Notes: generated from the letters alone by a model not told the origin. 64,000 nucleotides of DNA from Sphingomonas sp. Leaf412 (GCF_001425405.1 NZ_LMQP01000001.1:1-64000); one strand, 5' to 3'. Positions 38,914 through 50,203 are shown, numbered from the stretch's first letter. A program made the numbers and translations.

Positions 38914-41228
38914 GCAGGCTTTCCGAAGGACGGCGGCCGATCCGCGCGCGCGCGGCCGAAATCGCGGTTCGGCACGTCGCTCATGACGAAGCGCAGGCGC
39001 CCGCCGCCGACCAGCGTGGCGTGATCGATCCAGCTTTTCGTCCACGGGCGACCGTTCCACGTCACCGATGCGATATACGGCCGGTCGGGCGCATTGCCCG
39101 CCGCCTCGACCACCAGGCGCCGCCCCGCGCCGACGGTCACCTCCGCGCGATCGAACAGCGGAGAGCCGAAGACATAGGCCGCCTCCACCGGATCGACCGG
39201 GTAGAAGCCCAGCGCGGACAGGACGAACCACGCGCTCATCTGCCCGCAATCGTCGTTGCCGATGATGCCGTCGGGGTCGTTGCGATACATGTCCACGCAC
39301 AGCCGCCGCACCATCGCCTGCGTCTTCCACGGCGCGCCGACATAGGCGTACAGATACGGCACGTGCTGGTCGGGTTCGTTGCCGTGCGCGTACTGGCCGA
39401 CCAGTCCGGCGATGTCGGGCGGCGCGTTCGCGGGCAGGGTGGAGGGCGCGGCGAACAGCGCGTCCAGCCGCGCCTCGAACGCCGCGTCGCCGCCGAAATG
39501 CGCGATCTGGCCGTACAGGTCGTGCTGGTTCAGGAACGTCGCCTGCCAGCCGTTCGCCTCGGTATAGTCGCGCCACCACGGCTTGGGCATGTGGCCCAGC
39601 TGGATCGGATCGTAGGGCGTCCACCAGCTGCCGTCGGCGAAGCGCGGGCGCGCGAAGCCGATCGACGCGTCGAGCACGTTGCGCCAGTTGCCCGAGCGTT
39701 TGAGCAGGCGACCCGCGTCCGCGTCCTGCCCGATCGCGCGCGCGATCCGCGCCGAGGCCCAGTCGTCATAGGCATATTCCTGCGTCCGGCTGACACTTTC
39801 GAACACCTTGTCCGCGGGGACGTAGCCCAGCCGGTCGTACAGGTCGCGACCGAGCGAATTGTCCTGGTCGGGCGCGGCGAAATCGAAGCTCCGGCGGCGG
39901 ATGGCGGGCCAGGCGGCGGCGTAATCGGCGGGGATCCCCTTCGCCTGCGCCTCCGCCAGGGGTACGACGCCGTGCCAGCCGATCATCGTCCCCGTCTCCT
40001 TCCCCTGCAACGGCCACACGAGCGGCCCGTAGGGCGATTCCCCGGTCTGCCGGATCATGTCGTCCACCAGGCTCCTGACGCGATCCGGCGCGATCAGCGT
40101 CAGCAGCGGATGCAGCGCGCGGTACGTGTCCCACAGCGAATAGGTGCTGTACGCCGCGCCGCCCGCGGGCACGCGCCGCATGGTGCCGTCCATCGCGGGA
40201 TATCGCCCGTCGACGTCGGAGAACAGCGTCGGCGCCAGCTGGGCATGATAGACGGCGGTGGCCATGACCGTACGCTGGTCCGCGGTGCCGCCCGCGACCC
40301 GGACCGCGCCGAGCGCCGCGTCCCACCGCGACGTCGCGGCACGGCGCGTGCGGTCGAAGTCCCAGTCGCGCGCCTCCGCCGCCAGGTTCGCGCGCGCACC
40401 CGCTACGTCGACCCCGGATATGCCGCAGCGGATCAGGATCGGTGCGCTGCCCGCATCGTCGTAGTGCAGCACCGCCTTCAACCGCCTGCCCGCCACCGCC
40501 GTCGTCCCCGCGGGCTGCTGCGCATCGCCGTCGCCGTAGAAGGTGACCCGGTCGGGCCGGCGCGACACCTGCATCGCGAAGAAGATGCGCCGCCCCTTGG
40601 CCCAGCGGAACACGCGGCGACCGCCCGTGATCGTGCCGTCGGCGTCGATCGCCAGCCGCGCATCGTCGATCAGCGGCTGCTGATCGGGCTTGTCCCATCG
40701 GTCGAGGATCATGTGCGACAGATCGACCAGGATGTGGCCGGGTCCCGCGGGGAAGCTGTGCCGGTGCCATCCGGTGCGATCGGTCGCCGTCAGTTCGGAC
40801 CGCACCCCGGATTCCAGCGTCACGCGGTAATAGCCCGGCCGGGCATGTTCGGCGGTGAAGCGCTGGCGATAGCCCGCATCGGGGTCCGTCAGCGGCCCCG
40901 GCAGCAGCTGCACCGGGCCGCGCGTCGGCACGACCAGCACGTCCAGCATGTCGCCGATGCCGGTGCCCGACAGGTGCGTGTGGCTGAACCCCATGATCGA
41001 CGTGTCGGTGCGGTGATAGCCGGAACAGGCGTCCCAGCGTTCGAGGTCGGTATCGGGCGACAATTGCACCATCCCGAACGGCAGGGTCGCGCCGGGATAG
41101 GTATGGCCGTGCCCGCCCGTGCCGATGAACAGGTCGGGCTCCGCCGTCGTCGAGGACGGGCGCGCGGATAGGGCGGGCGCGAACGCGATCGCGCTCGATC
41201 CCAGCAGGAAGCGTCGGGATATCGTCAC
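38910..41228 (-). CDS. GH92 exo-alpha-mannosidase
   Basis: 772 residues from a GTG start that overlaps the GH125 stop (GTGA). A Tat signal ([17 protein letters not shown]) precedes a beta-sandwich N-domain ([26 protein letters not shown]) and an (alpha/alpha)6 catalytic domain with the GH92 signature [23 protein letters not shown]92 enzymes are Ca-dependent, inverting alpha-mannosidases, most often alpha-1,2 but also 1,3, 1,4 or 1,6. It would trim mannose arms of high-mannose or complex N-glycans in the periplasm, together with the adjacent GH125. Confidence 0.95.
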   Translation of the reverse strand: MTISRRFLLGSSAIAFAPALSARPSSTTAEPDLFIGTGGHGHTYPGATLPFGMVQLSPDTDLERWDACSGYHRTDTSIMGFSHTHLSGTGIGDMLDVLVVPTRGPVQLLPGPLTDPDAGYRQRFTAEHARPGYYRVTLESGVRSELTATDRTGWHRHSFPAGPGHILVDLSHMILDRWDKPDQQPLIDDARLAIDADGTITGGRRVFRWAKGRRIFFAMQVSRRPDRVTFYGDGDAQQPAGTTAVAGRRLKAVLHYDDAGSAPILIRCGISGVDVAGARANLAAEARDWDFDRTRRAATSRWDAALGAVRVAGGTADQRTVMATAVYHAQLAPTLFSDVDGRYPAMDGTMRRVPAGGAAYSTYSLWDTYRALHPLLTLIAPDRVRSLVDDMIRQTGESPYGPLVWPLQGKETGTMIGWHGVVPLAEAQAKGIPADYAAAWPAIRRRSFDFAAPDQDNSLGRDLYDRLGYVPADKVFESVSRTQEYAYDDWASARIARAIGQDADAGRLLKRSGNWRNVLDASIGFARPRFADGSWWTPYDPIQLGHMPKPWWRDYTEANGWQATFLNQHDLYGQIAHFGGDAAFEARLDALFAAPSTLPANAPPDIAGLVGQYAHGNEPDQHVPYLYAYVGAPWKTQAMVRRLCVDMYRNDPDGIIGNDDCGQMSAWFVLSALGFYPVDPVEAAYVFGSPLFDRAEVTVGAGRRLVVEAAGNAPDRPYIASVTWNGRPWTKSWIDHATLVGGGRLRFVMSDVPNRDFGRARADRPPSFGKPA

Positions 41229-42640
41229 AATGGCCTCGCCAGCAGATGCGGCCGGTGATCGGCCAGGTGGACGATGAGCTCGCCGAACAGGCCGTTGGCC
41301 CAGGCGAACCAGCCGCGCGTGAACTTCGCCGGATCGTCCCGGTCGAACGCCTCGTGGATGAAGCCGGTCCCGCCGTCGGTGTCGCGCAGGGTCTTCAGGC
41401 AGGCGCGAATCGTCGCGTCGTCGGGCGACGACAGCGCGCGGACGATCAGGGACATCGGCCAGATCTGGCCCGACCCGACGTGCGGGCCGCCGATCCCCTC
41501 CGCCGCGGTCCCGCGGAAGAACCACGGGTTGGCCTCGCTCCACGCCGCGTCGCGCGTCGCGCGCCACACCGGGTCGCGGGGATCGACGCAGCCCAGATAC
41601 GCCAGCGCCGACAGCGACGGGACGTTGGCGTCGTCCATGAACACCGCGTTGCCGAAGCCGTCGACCTCATACGCCCAGACCTCGCGTCCGTCGCGCAGCC
41701 GCATCGTGCCGTACCGCCGCAGCGCCGCCGCGACCTCGTCCGCCAGCGCGACCGCCGCCCCCGCCAGCGCCGCGTCGCCCGCCGCATCGCGCGCGACGAC
41801 CGCCAGTTCGCGCAGGGCGACGACCGCGAAATGGTTCGCGGGGATGAGGCAGGGATAGAGGCAGGCGTCGTCCGACGGCCGGAAGCCGGAATGGATCAGG
41901 CCGGTCGGCCGCGTGGGATTGCCCTGGCCCCACAGCAACGTCTCGGTCGGCTGGCTCGACGCGCGGCGGAAGCGATAGGGGCCCGGCCCGTCCTTGCGCT
42001 GCTGTTCGCGAAAGGTGGCGACGATCGCGTGCGCGGCGCGCGCCCAGGTCGCATCGAACGGCCGTGGGTCGCGCGTCGCGGTCCAGTAACCGTGCGACAG
42101 CCGGATGGCGTAGCACAGCGAATCGATCTCCCACTTCCGCTCCGCCACGCCCGGGCGCATCTCGGTCTCGTCCTTCAGCGCCCACGGCAGGTCGGTCGGC
42201 GCGGTCGGATCCTGCATGAAGGCGTTGGCGTAGGGGTCGATCAGGATGCAGCGCGCGTGCCGCGCGATCAGCCCGCGGAACAGCCGCCCCAGCGCCGGAT
42301 CGCGCGCGACCAGGTGCAGATACGGTTTGAGCTGCGCCGCCGAATCGCGCAGCCACAGGCACGGGATGTCGCCGGTGATGACGAAGGCGTCGGGCGCGGC
42401 GTCGGTGCCGCTTATCGTGACCGTGGTGTCGAGCGTGTTGGGCCACGCGTTCGCGAACATCCAGCGCAGCTTCGGATCCGCGATCAGCGCCGAGACGCGC
42501 CCGATCTCGCGCTCCACCGCCGGGCTGACGAAGCGGCGCTGCGCCACGGTCGGGCGACGTGGGGGGAAGGCGGGCGCGGCCGGTGCCGGCGACGCGGCGA
42601 AGGCGACCCCGGCGGCGACGACGGTGCGGCGGTCGATCAT
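41225..42640 (-). CDS. GH125 exo-alpha-1,6-mannosidase
   Basis: 471 residues with a Tat-like signal ([21 protein letters not shown]). The (alpha/alpha)6 barrel motifs of GH125 are present: [13 protein letters not shown] near residue 95, [31 protein letters not shown] and [15 protein letters not shown]. The family removes non-reducing alpha-1,6-mannose without metal. With GH92 it would take the trimannosyl core down to the beta-linked mannose. The start overlaps the GH3 stop by 4 bases (ATGA). Confidence 0.95.
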   Translation of the reverse strand: MIDRRTVVAAGVAFAASPAPAAPAFPPRRPTVAQRRFVSPAVEREIGRVSALIADPKLRWMFANAWPNTLDTTVTISGTDAAPDAFVITGDIPCLWLRDSAAQLKPYLHLVARDPALGRLFRGLIARHARCILIDPYANAFMQDPTAPTDLPWALKDETEMRPGVAERKWEIDSLCYAIRLSHGYWTATRDPRPFDATWARAAHAIVATFREQQRKDGPGPYRFRRASSQPTETLLWGQGNPTRPTGLIHSGFRPSDDACLYPCLIPANHFAVVALRELAVVARDAAGDAALAGAAVALADEVAAALRRYGTMRLRDGREVWAYEVDGFGNAVFMDDANVPSLSALAYLGCVDPRDPVWRATRDAAWSEANPWFFRGTAAEGIGGPHVGSGQIWPMSLIVRALSSPDDATIRACLKTLRDTDGGTGFIHEAFDRDDPAKFTRGWFAWANGLFGELIVHLADHRPHLLARPL

Positions 42641-45162
42641 TTCGGCAACTCCCGTGCGGGACCGGTGACGGTGAAGGCGGTCCACACGCCGGGCGCGTCC
42701 CCCGGCTGCCCGCCGCCGATCCACAGGCGATAGTCGCCCGGCACCACCCGGCGGACGCCGTCGCGGTCGACCGTGCTCATCCGGCGCGCGTCGATCGCCA
42801 GCGTCGCGTCGCGCGTCTCGCCGGGGCGCAGCGCCACGCGCACGAACGCCGCCAGCTGGTGTTGCAGCACCGGGTCGGTCAGGCCGGGGCGCCCGGCGGG
42901 GGCGGGCGGGACCAGATAGGCCTGCACCACCTCCTCCGCCGCGCGCCGTCCCGTATTGCGCACCGGCACCGCGACCGTCACCGTCGCCCCCGCGGCGACG
43001 CCGGCGGGGGGACGCGGGGCGGTATAGGCGAAGTCGGTGTAGCCGCGCCCGTGGCCGAACCGCCATTCGGGCGTGCCGGTGAAGAAGCGGTACGTGCGCT
43101 CCTTCATCCCGTAATCGACGAACGCGGGAAGGTCCGCGGTGGAGGCGTAGACGGTCACGGGCATCCGGCCGCTGGGCGACACGTCGCCCGCCAGGATGCG
43201 CGCCAGCGCAGTGCCGCCCTCCACACCCGGATACCAGGCGTACAGGATCGCGTCCGCCCTCACCCCGCCCAGCGCCACCGCGCTGCCCGCGGCGACGACG
43301 ACGACCAAAGGCTTTCCGGTCGCGGCGAGGCGATCGAGCAGCCGGCGCTGCGGTTCGGGCAGCAGCACCTCGGTCCGGTCGCCCAGCGCGAAGCCGGGCA
43401 CCGCGACCTTCAGCGCCTCCCCCTCCAGATCGGGGGACAGGCCGACCACGGCGACCACGACGTCGGCGTCGCGCGCCGCGCGCTCCGCCTCCGCCAGCAG
43501 CGGCCCGGCCGGGGGCAGCCATTGCAGCCGCACCCCCTCGTCCCCGCCGCGATGGTCGATCTCGATGCGGATCGGGACCGGCGCACCGCCGCGCACCACC
43601 GTTTCCAGCGCGCGCTCGCCGATCGTCCCGTCGATCCGCCGCTCGTCCCCGATCCACAGCCGGATCGCGTCGTGCGGCGGGCAGGCGTGCCAGCAGGCCG
43701 GGCCGCCCAGCACCAGCCGGTAGTCGCCCGGCCCCGGCGGGGTGAACGTGCCCGTCCACGTCGCGCGGAACGGCGCGGTCTTCGTCAGGTTCAGGTCGAT
43801 CGTGCGATCGCGCCGCGTCGTGACCCGCCCCACAGCGTCGACGATGCGTACCGCCAGCCCCGGCCGGCCGGCCGCCGACAGCGCGGTTTCGGGGACCACG
43901 ACCGGCGATCCGTCCGCCAGTACCGACCCCTGCGCGTAGGTCGCGCCCGGGAAACGCGCGCGGATGCCCGCCAGCGGCGTCACGGGACGGATCGCGGTAC
44001 CGTGGTAATTGGCCTCGACCACGCCGAGGTCGTCCGCATTCGCGCCGATCACCGCCACGCGCCGCCCCGACAGCGGCAGGAGGCCCGCGTCGTTCCTCAG
44101 CAGGACGATCGACTTTTCCGCCGCCTCCCGCGCCAGCGCGCGATGCGCGGGCGCGCCGACCGCGGCGGGCGCGATCCGGTCCCACGCCGACGGCGCGGCC
44201 AGCACGCGCCGCATCGCCACCGCGCGGGCGAGTGCGGCGTCCACCGTCGCCTCCGCCACCAGACCGCGGCGCACCGCGTCGGGCAGCGCGGCATAGGTCG
44301 TGCCGCAATTCAGGTCGGTCCCGCCCTTCAGCGCCATCGCCGCGGCCTGCGCCGCATCGCGCGCGGCATATTGGAATTGCCAGATGTTGCCGACCGCATC
44401 GCAGTCCGACACGGTCAGCCCGGTGAAACCCCAGTCGCGCCGCAACCGGTCGATCATCAGGCTGGGCAAGGCGCAGACGGGCGTCCCGTGCACGCCGTTA
44501 TAGGCGCACATCAGCGACATCGCCCGACCCTCCGTCACCGCGATGCGGAAGGCGGGGAGGTACGTCTCCTCCAGATCGCGCGGCGCCACCTGCACCGAGA
44601 AGCCGTCGCGCCCGCCCTCCGGGCCGGAATGGGCCACCAGATGCTTCGGCGTCGCCACGACCTTCGGATGCGCGGGGTCCGGTCCCTGCAAGCCGCGGAC
44701 GAAGGCGGCGCCCAGCCGCCCCGACAGCAACGGATCCTCGCCATAGGTTTCCTGCCCGCGGCCCCAGCGCGGATCGCGGAAGATGTTGATGTTGGGGGAC
44801 CAGATCGTCAGCCCTTCGAACAGGCCGCTGCCCGCGCCGCGCGGACGCGCGTTCCATTTCGCCCTCGCCTCCGTCGCGACGACGTCGCCGACGCGCGTCA
44901 GCAACGCCGCGTCCCAGGTCGCGGCCAGGCCGATCGCCTGCGGAAACACGGTCGCCGCGCCGTTGCGGGCCAGTCCGTGCAGCCCTTCGTTCCACCAATC
45001 GTAGGCGGGCAGGCCCAGTTTCGGTTCGGCGGGGGCCGCATTCTGCAATTGCGCGGCCTTCTCCTCCAGCGTCAGGTCCTGCGCGGCGGCAGGCGCGGCG
45101 AGCGCCGCGGCGAAAGCGGGGGCGAGGGCTGCGGCGAGGGCGGGGGCGAGCGCCAACCTCAT
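42637..45162 (-). CDS. GH3 glycosidase, beta-xylosidase type with PA14 insert
   Basis: 841 residues with a signal peptide (ending AAPAAAQ). The N-terminal GH3 barrel contains [16 protein letters not shown] and the nucleophile region [10 protein letters not shown], a form typical of plant-type and bacterial beta-xylosidases rather than NagZ-like or classic beta-glucosidases. The second alpha/beta domain carries a PA14-like insert (about residues 425-550, [20 protein letters not shown]), and a fibronectin-III-like domain ends the protein. In this run a beta-xylosidase would remove the beta-1,2-xylose of plant N-glycans; a beta-glucosidase role is the alternative. ATGA overlap with the GH2 gene. 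Confidence 0.9.
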   Translation of the reverse strand: MRLALAPALAAALAPAFAAALAAPAAAQDLTLEEKAAQLQNAAPAEPKLGLPAYDWWNEGLHGLARNGAATVFPQAIGLAATWDAALLTRVGDVVATEARAKWNARPRGAGSGLFEGLTIWSPNINIFRDPRWGRGQETYGEDPLLSGRLGAAFVRGLQGPDPAHPKVVATPKHLVAHSGPEGGRDGFSVQVAPRDLEETYLPAFRIAVTEGRAMSLMCAYNGVHGTPVCALPSLMIDRLRRDWGFTGLTVSDCDAVGNIWQFQYAARDAAQAAAMALKGGTDLNCGTTYAALPDAVRRGLVAEATVDAALARAVAMRRVLAAPSAWDRIAPAAVGAPAHRALAREAAEKSIVLLRNDAGLLPLSGRRVAVIGANADDLGVVEANYHGTAIRPVTPLAGIRARFPGATYAQGSVLADGSPVVVPETALSAAGRPGLAVRIVDAVGRVTTRRDRTIDLNLTKTAPFRATWTGTFTPPGPGDYRLVLGGPACWHACPPHDAIRLWIGDERRIDGTIGERALETVVRGGAPVPIRIEIDHRGGDEGVRLQWLPPAGPLLAEAERAARDADVVVAVVGLSPDLEGEALKVAVPGFALGDRTEVLLPEPQRRLLDRLAATGKPLVVVVAAGSAVALGGVRADAILYAWYPGVEGGTALARILAGDVSPSGRMPVTVYASTADLPAFVDYGMKERTYRFFTGTPEWRFGHGRGYTDFAYTAPRPPAGVAAGATVTVAVPVRNTGRRAAEEVVQAYLVPPAPAGRPGLTDPVLQHQLAAFVRVALRPGETRDATLAIDARRMSTVDRDGVRRVVPGDYRLWIGGGQPGDAPGVWTAFTVTGPARELPK

Positions 45163-47732
45163 GCCGGCCCCAGCGTCGACAGGGTCAGCGCCTTCGCCAG
45201 CGCTGCGGGATCGGCACGGCTGTCGATCGTCACGGTCACGCTCTCCCCCGGCAGCAGGTCGAACCCCTCGTCGGACGGCCGCGCATCGATCGGGCCGAAG
45301 CCGATGCCGACGACGCGCGCCAGCCGGGCGGCGGTGATCGTCAGCTCCCGGCCCCGCCAGCGCGCGGTCAGCCCGGCCGCGGGATAGGCCATCGCGCGCG
45401 GCCGCAGCCGCTCCACGATCGCGCGGCCGACCGGCCGGTCGCCGACGACCATTTCCGCGACGGCATAGCTCGCCGCGGCGGGCGCATCCGCGAACAATGC
45501 GGCGTCGGGGATCGTCGCGACGTCGGCCGCGGAGCCGGGCGCCAGCGTCACCGCCCCCTCGCGCATCCCGAGCGCGCGACCGTCCATCGCGAACCCGCGC
45601 ACGCGCCACGTCGCCGCGACGGGCACGACCGCGTCGGACACCAGCGCGATCCGCGTCGCATCCCCCGCGCGCTCCGCCACCACGACCTGGGGCGCGAAGA
45701 AGCGCCGCGCGGCGTGGTGCAGCAATTTCCAGCGCCCGTGATGGTCGACGCTCGCCCAGCTGATCGCGGGCCACACGTCGTTCAATTGCCAGTACAGCGA
45801 CCCCAAGGTGGTCGGGCGACAGGCGCGGTGGTGCAGCGCGCCCAGCCGGATCGCCTCCGCCTGCATCGCCTGGCTGAGGTACACGAAATCGGCGAAGTCG
45901 CGCGGATCGCGGTGATATTCCTTCAGGTAGGACAGGATACGCCCCTGCCCCTCGCCCGCCAGGAATTTCTGGTGCGCCTTGAGCACCGCGCTCTCCGGCT
46001 CCAGCGCGACGGTGCCCGCGAATCGCGCGATCGTCGGCAGGCCCGGCATCCCCTGGAACCCGTATTCGCTCATGAAGCGCGGGCAGCTGTCGGTGTAGCG
46101 CTCGATCGGTTTCCCGCCCGACCAGACGTCCCAGAAGTGCCGGTCGCCGGCCTTGTCGGTATCGACCGGCGCCTCGTAATCGGTGGAGGGCGATCCGGGC
46201 CAGTAGGGGGCATCGGGATCGCCGCGCGTTACCGCCTCGCGCAGCACGCGATCGAACAGCACCGTCATCGCGGTGCCGATCCGTTCCTGCTCGTCCGCGC
46301 CGATCGCCTTCTTGAACGCCTTGCGGTCGGACCAATTGTCCCAGCCGCCCTGCACCTCGTTATTGCCCGCCCACAGCACGAGGGAGGGATGCGCCTGCAA
46401 CCGCGCGACCTGCTCCGCCGCCTCGATCGCGACGTTGCGGCGGAACGCGGCGTCGGGCGGGGTCACCGCGCCGCCGAACATGAAATCCTGCCACACCATC
46501 AGGCCCAGTTCGTCGGCCGCGTCGTAGAAGGCGTCGTCGGGATAATAGCCGCCGCCCCACACGCGCACCATGTTCATGTTCGCCGCCGCCGCATCGGCCA
46601 GCATCCGGCGCTGCATCGCCGCGGTCGTGCGCGACGGAAACATGTCGAACGGGATGAGGTTCGCGCCCTTCATGAAGATCGGCGTGCCGTTCACCTTCAG
46701 CCCGAACGCGCCGCCGTCGCGGATCAGCTCCACGGTGCGCAGCCCCGTCCGCCGCGTGACCGCGCCGCCGCCGTCCAGCGTCGTGCGTACGGTGTATAGC
46801 GGTTGCGCGCCATGGCCGACGGGTTGCCAGATCGCGGGCGCGGGGATCGTCACGGGCAGCGTCACGACATTATCGCCCGCGACCAGCGCCGCGCGCCGCG
46901 TCACGCGGATCGTGCGGCCGTCCGGCCCGGTCACGTCGGCCGCGACATCCGCCGCGCCGGGCGCCGCGGCGACGACGCGCGCGCGCAGCGTCAACCGCGC
47001 TTCCGCCCGCGACACCGCGTCCTGCACCACCGCGACGTCGTCGAGCCGGGTATCGTCCCATGCCTCGACGCGCACGTCCTTCCACGGGCCGATCGCGACG
47101 ATGCGCGGGCCCCAGTCCCAGCCGTAATGATATTTCGGCTTGCGGATGTAGGGCGAGGTCTGCCGCCCCTTCGGCTCGTCGCCGAACGCGCTGTCATATT
47201 CGCCGGGCAGGGGATGTCGCTGCGCCAGTACCATCGGCTGGAGCGTGGCGATCGGCGGCGCGAAGGTGACGACGACGCTGTTCGCGCCCGCGCGCAGCAT
47301 GGGCCTGGCGTCCGCGCGCCAGCGGCGATGCGCATTGTCGGCGCGGATCAGCACGCGGCCGTTGACCGCCACGGTCGCGAACGTGTCCAGCCCGTCGAAC
47401 ACCAGGTCGACATGGGCGCGCGACAGCAAAGCGGGCGTGGCGGTCAGCGTCGTGCGATACTGCCACCCGGTACGCCCCACCCACTGGATCGCGCCCTCGT
47501 CCATCCGCCGGAACGGATCGGGCACGATGCCGCGCGCGATCAGGTCCTGCTGCACCGTGCCGGGGACGGTGGCGGGCAGCCAGCGCGCGCCGGCGGGATG
47601 CGCCGCCGCCGCCGCGCGATCCGCGGGGTCGATCCGCACCTGCCACCCGCGCGTCAACGGGGTCGTCGCGACGGGTTCCGCCACGGCGCCCGTCGCGACG
47701 ACCAGAAGGGCAGCGGGCAGCGCGATCCTCAC
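45159..47732 (-). CDS. GH2 beta-mannosidase
   Basis: 857 residues from a GTG start overlapping the GH20 stop (GTGA), with a short signal peptide (RIALPAALLVVATGAVA). The order is jelly-roll sugar-binding domain, immunoglobulin-like domain, TIM barrel, then further beta domains. Beta-mannosidase hallmarks are KYHYGWDWGPR in the N-terminal domain, the acid/base Glu in WAGNNEVQGGW and the nucleophile Glu in FMSEYGFQGMP. It would cut the single beta-1,4-mannose of the N-glycan core after GH92 and GH125 have removed the alpha-mannoses. Confidence 0.94.
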   Translation of the reverse strand: MRIALPAALLVVATGAVAEPVATTPLTRGWQVRIDPADRAAAAAHPAGARWLPATVPGTVQQDLIARGIVPDPFRRMDEGAIQWVGRTGWQYRTTLTATPALLSRAHVDLVFDGLDTFATVAVNGRVLIRADNAHRRWRADARPMLRAGANSVVVTFAPPIATLQPMVLAQRHPLPGEYDSAFGDEPKGRQTSPYIRKPKYHYGWDWGPRIVAIGPWKDVRVEAWDDTRLDDVAVVQDAVSRAEARLTLRARVVAAAPGAADVAADVTGPDGRTIRVTRRAALVAGDNVVTLPVTIPAPAIWQPVGHGAQPLYTVRTTLDGGGAVTRRTGLRTVELIRDGGAFGLKVNGTPIFMKGANLIPFDMFPSRTTAAMQRRMLADAAAANMNMVRVWGGGYYPDDAFYDAADELGLMVWQDFMFGGAVTPPDAAFRRNVAIEAAEQVARLQAHPSLVLWAGNNEVQGGWDNWSDRKAFKKAIGADEQERIGTAMTVLFDRVLREAVTRGDPDAPYWPGSPSTDYEAPVDTDKAGDRHFWDVWSGGKPIERYTDSCPRFMSEYGFQGMPGLPTIARFAGTVALEPESAVLKAHQKFLAGEGQGRILSYLKEYHRDPRDFADFVYLSQAMQAEAIRLGALHHRACRPTTLGSLYWQLNDVWPAISWASVDHHGRWKLLHHAARRFFAPQVVVAERAGDATRIALVSDAVVPVAATWRVRGFAMDGRALGMREGAVTLAPGSAADVATIPDAALFADAPAAASYAVAEMVVGDRPVGRAIVERLRPRAMAYPAAGLTARWRGRELTITAARLARVVGIGFGPIDARPSDEGFDLLPGESVTVTIDSRADPAALAKALTLSTLGPA

Positions 47733-50080
47733 CGCGCGTCCCCGGTCAGCTGGACGCGCGCGACGGTGTAATAGGGGTCGGACAATGGCGAGGTGAACTG
47801 GAAGCACATGTCGTGGTCCCCCGCCATCCGCGGCAGGACCCCCTCGAACGCGAATTGCTGCGGCGCCGTGGCCGGGTCGGGCAACGGGAAGGCGCCCGCG
47901 GCGATCGGGCGCGCCGCCTTGTCCCCCGCCGCGCGCGCCTTCGCCGCCGCGATGCAGCCGACCTGCACCAGCAATTCGCCGTGGTCGGACACGGCGTAAT
48001 GCGCACGCAGCGCCCGCGCCTCGTGCGCCAGCCCGTAATGCCGCGCCAGCCGCGCGACCTCCACCCGATAGCCGCGCGCGACGTCCAGCGGGGCGTCGGG
48101 ATACAAGGTGCACGTATCGAACAGGTTGATGTTGAACGCGGGCGCGTCATCGGTCGATTCGGACCGCAGCGGCACGCGCAGCCCCAGGCTGCCCGCCGGG
48201 CAGGCGGCCATTTCCGAACTGACGCGCGACAGCAGGGCGGCGCGCGACGTGTCGAAAGCGCGCGGCGCGGCGGTCGCGACCCCGCCCGCGTCGAACGCCG
48301 CGGCGCGCACGATCGTGCCCGGCGCCACCGACAGCGGCGCCGCGTACGCCGTCGACCGCGCGGTCGGCACGCGGCCGTCGGTGGTGTAGCGGATCGTGCC
48401 ATAGGGCACCTGCGTCGCCAGCCGCACCGGCACCCGCCCCGTGCGCAGCGCGTCGCCGCGCGTGCCCGGGACCGCGAAATCCACCGCGAAGGCGCTGTCC
48501 GCCACGTTCACCCCCGCGCGCGCCCATCGTGCCGCCTGTCGATGGAGGCGGGGGAGGAAGGCGGCGAAATCCTTCGCTCCCTTCGCCGCCCAGGTGATCT
48601 CCGCCACCGCCCCCGCGCGGGGGAAGGCGTGATGCTGCAACTGGCGCGGGGTGACGATATATTCGCTCCACAGATTGCCCTGCGCCCCCAGCACGTGGCG
48701 TTCACGATCGGGCGCGATCCCCGCGGGCATGGGGTCGTAGCGGTACACCGCCTCCAGCGTGTTCAGCCCGAACCGGCCCGGCGGCTCGTCGATGCGATCG
48801 CTTTGCGTGTGGTTCAGGTACAACGGCCCACCGGGCGACAGCACCACGTCGTGCCCCGCGTTCGCGGCCTCGATCCCGCCCTTCTCCCCGCGCCACGACA
48901 TGATCGACGCGCTGGCGGGCAGGCCGCCGTCCAGGATCTCGTCCCAGCCGATCAGGCGGCGGCCCTTCGATTGCAGATAGGCGCCGAACTGCTCGATCAT
49001 CCAGCGTTGCAGCGCATTCTCGTCCTTCAGGCCCAGCGCCTTCATCTGCGCCTGCACCTTCGGGCTGCGCTCCCACTGGTCCTTCACCGCCTCGTCCCCG
49101 CCAAGGTGGATGTAGGTGCCGGGGAAGACGGCCATCACCTCGTCCAGCACGTCGCGGACGACCTGCATTCCCCGCGGATCGGGATTGAAGAGGTGGGGCA
49201 TGATGCCCCAGTCGTGGCTCACCGGCGGCCGGTCGCCGAGGATGCCGAGGTCGGGATAGGCGGCGACCAGGGCGGTGGCGTGGCCGGGCAGGTCGATTTC
49301 GGGCACGATCGTCACGCCCCGCTCCGCGGCATAGGCGACCAGGCCGCGCAGGTCGGCCTGCGTATAGGCGCCACCGACCGGCGCGGACGGGGGCGGGCCG
49401 CCCGTCGAGGGCGCGATGCGCCACGCGCCGACCTGCGTCAGCTTCGGATATTTGCGGATCTCCATCCGCCAGCCCTGATCGTCGGTCAGGTGAAGGTGGA
49501 GCGTGTTCAGCTTCACCGCCGCCATCTGGTCGATCATGTCCTTCAGGACGCCGACCGGCTGGAAATGCCGCGCGGGATCGATCATCAGCCCGCGCCACGC
49601 GAAGCGCGGGGCGTCGTCGATCCGCATCGCCGGAATCGTCGCCGGGCGGCCGATCGCGCGGTCGGGGCTGGCCAGCTGCGCCAGCGTCATCGCCCCGTAC
49701 AGCAGCCCGCGGTCGCCCGACGCCGCGATCTCGATCCCGCGCGCGTCAACGGTCAGCCGGTACGCCTCCGCCCCCGCGACGGCGGCGTCGCGGACCAGCC
49801 GGATCGCCTCGTCGCCCGCGCCGGCGACCACCAGCGTCAGTCCGCGCTGCGCGCGAACCTGCGCAACCAGCAGCCGCGCCGTCGCCGCCGCGCTGCGGTC
49901 GCCCGCGGGCACCGCGATCCGGGCGCCGTCGCGCAGCACGAAGCCACCCGGCCGCGCGACGATATGCGCGGGGGCGGGCAGCAGCATCTGCTGCGCGCCC
50001 GCGGCGCCGGCGAAGACCACGGATGCTACCAATCCCGCCAGGAGCGGGCGCATCAGCCGTACCGCCATCATGCCACCCAT
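47729..50080 (-). CDS. GH20 beta-N-acetylhexosaminidase
   Basis: 783 residues with a signal peptide (ending GAAGAQQ), so exported. An N-terminal GH20b domain precedes the catalytic barrel with the catalytic Asp-Glu pair in YIHLGGDEAVKDQW. A chitobiase-like C-terminal beta module (TTDGRVPTA) and a further C-terminal domain follow. It removes non-reducing GlcNAc or GalNAc, using the substrate's acetamido group as nucleophile. In this locus it could remove antennal GlcNAc and the outer GlcNAc of the chitobiose core. First gene of the six-gene glycosidase run. The start is at 50080, with in-frame alternatives at 50071 and 50068. Confidence 0.94.
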   Translation of the reverse strand: MGGMMAVRLMRPLLAGLVASVVFAGAAGAQQMLLPAPAHIVARPGGFVLRDGARIAVPAGDRSAAATARLLVAQVRAQRGLTLVVAGAGDEAIRLVRDAAVAGAEAYRLTVDARGIEIAASGDRGLLYGAMTLAQLASPDRAIGRPATIPAMRIDDAPRFAWRGLMIDPARHFQPVGVLKDMIDQMAAVKLNTLHLHLTDDQGWRMEIRKYPKLTQVGAWRIAPSTGGPPPSAPVGGAYTQADLRGLVAYAAERGVTIVPEIDLPGHATALVAAYPDLGILGDRPPVSHDWGIMPHLFNPDPRGMQVVRDVLDEVMAVFPGTYIHLGGDEAVKDQWERSPKVQAQMKALGLKDENALQRWMIEQFGAYLQSKGRRLIGWDEILDGGLPASASIMSWRGEKGGIEAANAGHDVVLSPGGPLYLNHTQSDRIDEPPGRFGLNTLEAVYRYDPMPAGIAPDRERHVLGAQGNLWSEYIVTPRQLQHHAFPRAGAVAEITWAAKGAKDFAAFLPRLHRQAARWARAGVNVADSAFAVDFAVPGTRGDALRTGRVPVRLATQVPYGTIRYTTDGRVPTARSTAYAAPLSVAPGTIVRAAAFDAGGVATAAPRAFDTSRAALLSRVSSEMAACPAGSLGLRVPLRSESTDDAPAFNINLFDTCTLYPDAPLDVARGYRVEVARLARHYGLAHEARALRAHYAVSDHGELLVQVGCIAAAKARAAGDKAARPIAAGAFPLPDPATAPQQFAFEGVLPRMAGDHDMCFQFTSPLSDPYYTVARVQLTGDAR

Positions 50081-50108
50081 GTACCACCCCCGAACCGCAT
50101 TTCACCTA

Positions 50109-50203
50109 TGGTATGGACGTTCGTTTCGACAGTCCATAGCCATCCTCATCCTTGCGCACCGGTACGAGAGAGCGCCGCCCCGCCCGGCCATCGACGTCCA
50201 TAC
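50109..50203. promoter_or_regulatory. Three GTCCATA/TATGGAC half-sites between GH20 and cutC
   Basis: TGGTATGGAC (50109-50118) and GTCCATAG (50132-50139) face each other across 13 bases as an inverted pair. A further GTCCATAC lies at 50196-50203. They are in the 213-base divergent interval separating the glycosidase run from the cutC-GntR-nag run. TGGTATGGAC resembles, in general shape, the dre-type sites bound by GntR/UTRA regulators of GlcNAc genes (DasR, NagR). The GntR gene at 51192 is the likely binding protein. Confidence 0.55.

Noticed and set aside
42559-45387. Plus-strand open frame of more than 900 codons opposite the GH3 and GH125 genes
   Set aside because: Composition is Arg/Gly/Ala/His-rich with no family motifs, while the minus strand has complete GH3 and GH125 signatures. 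It is a by-product of high GC content.
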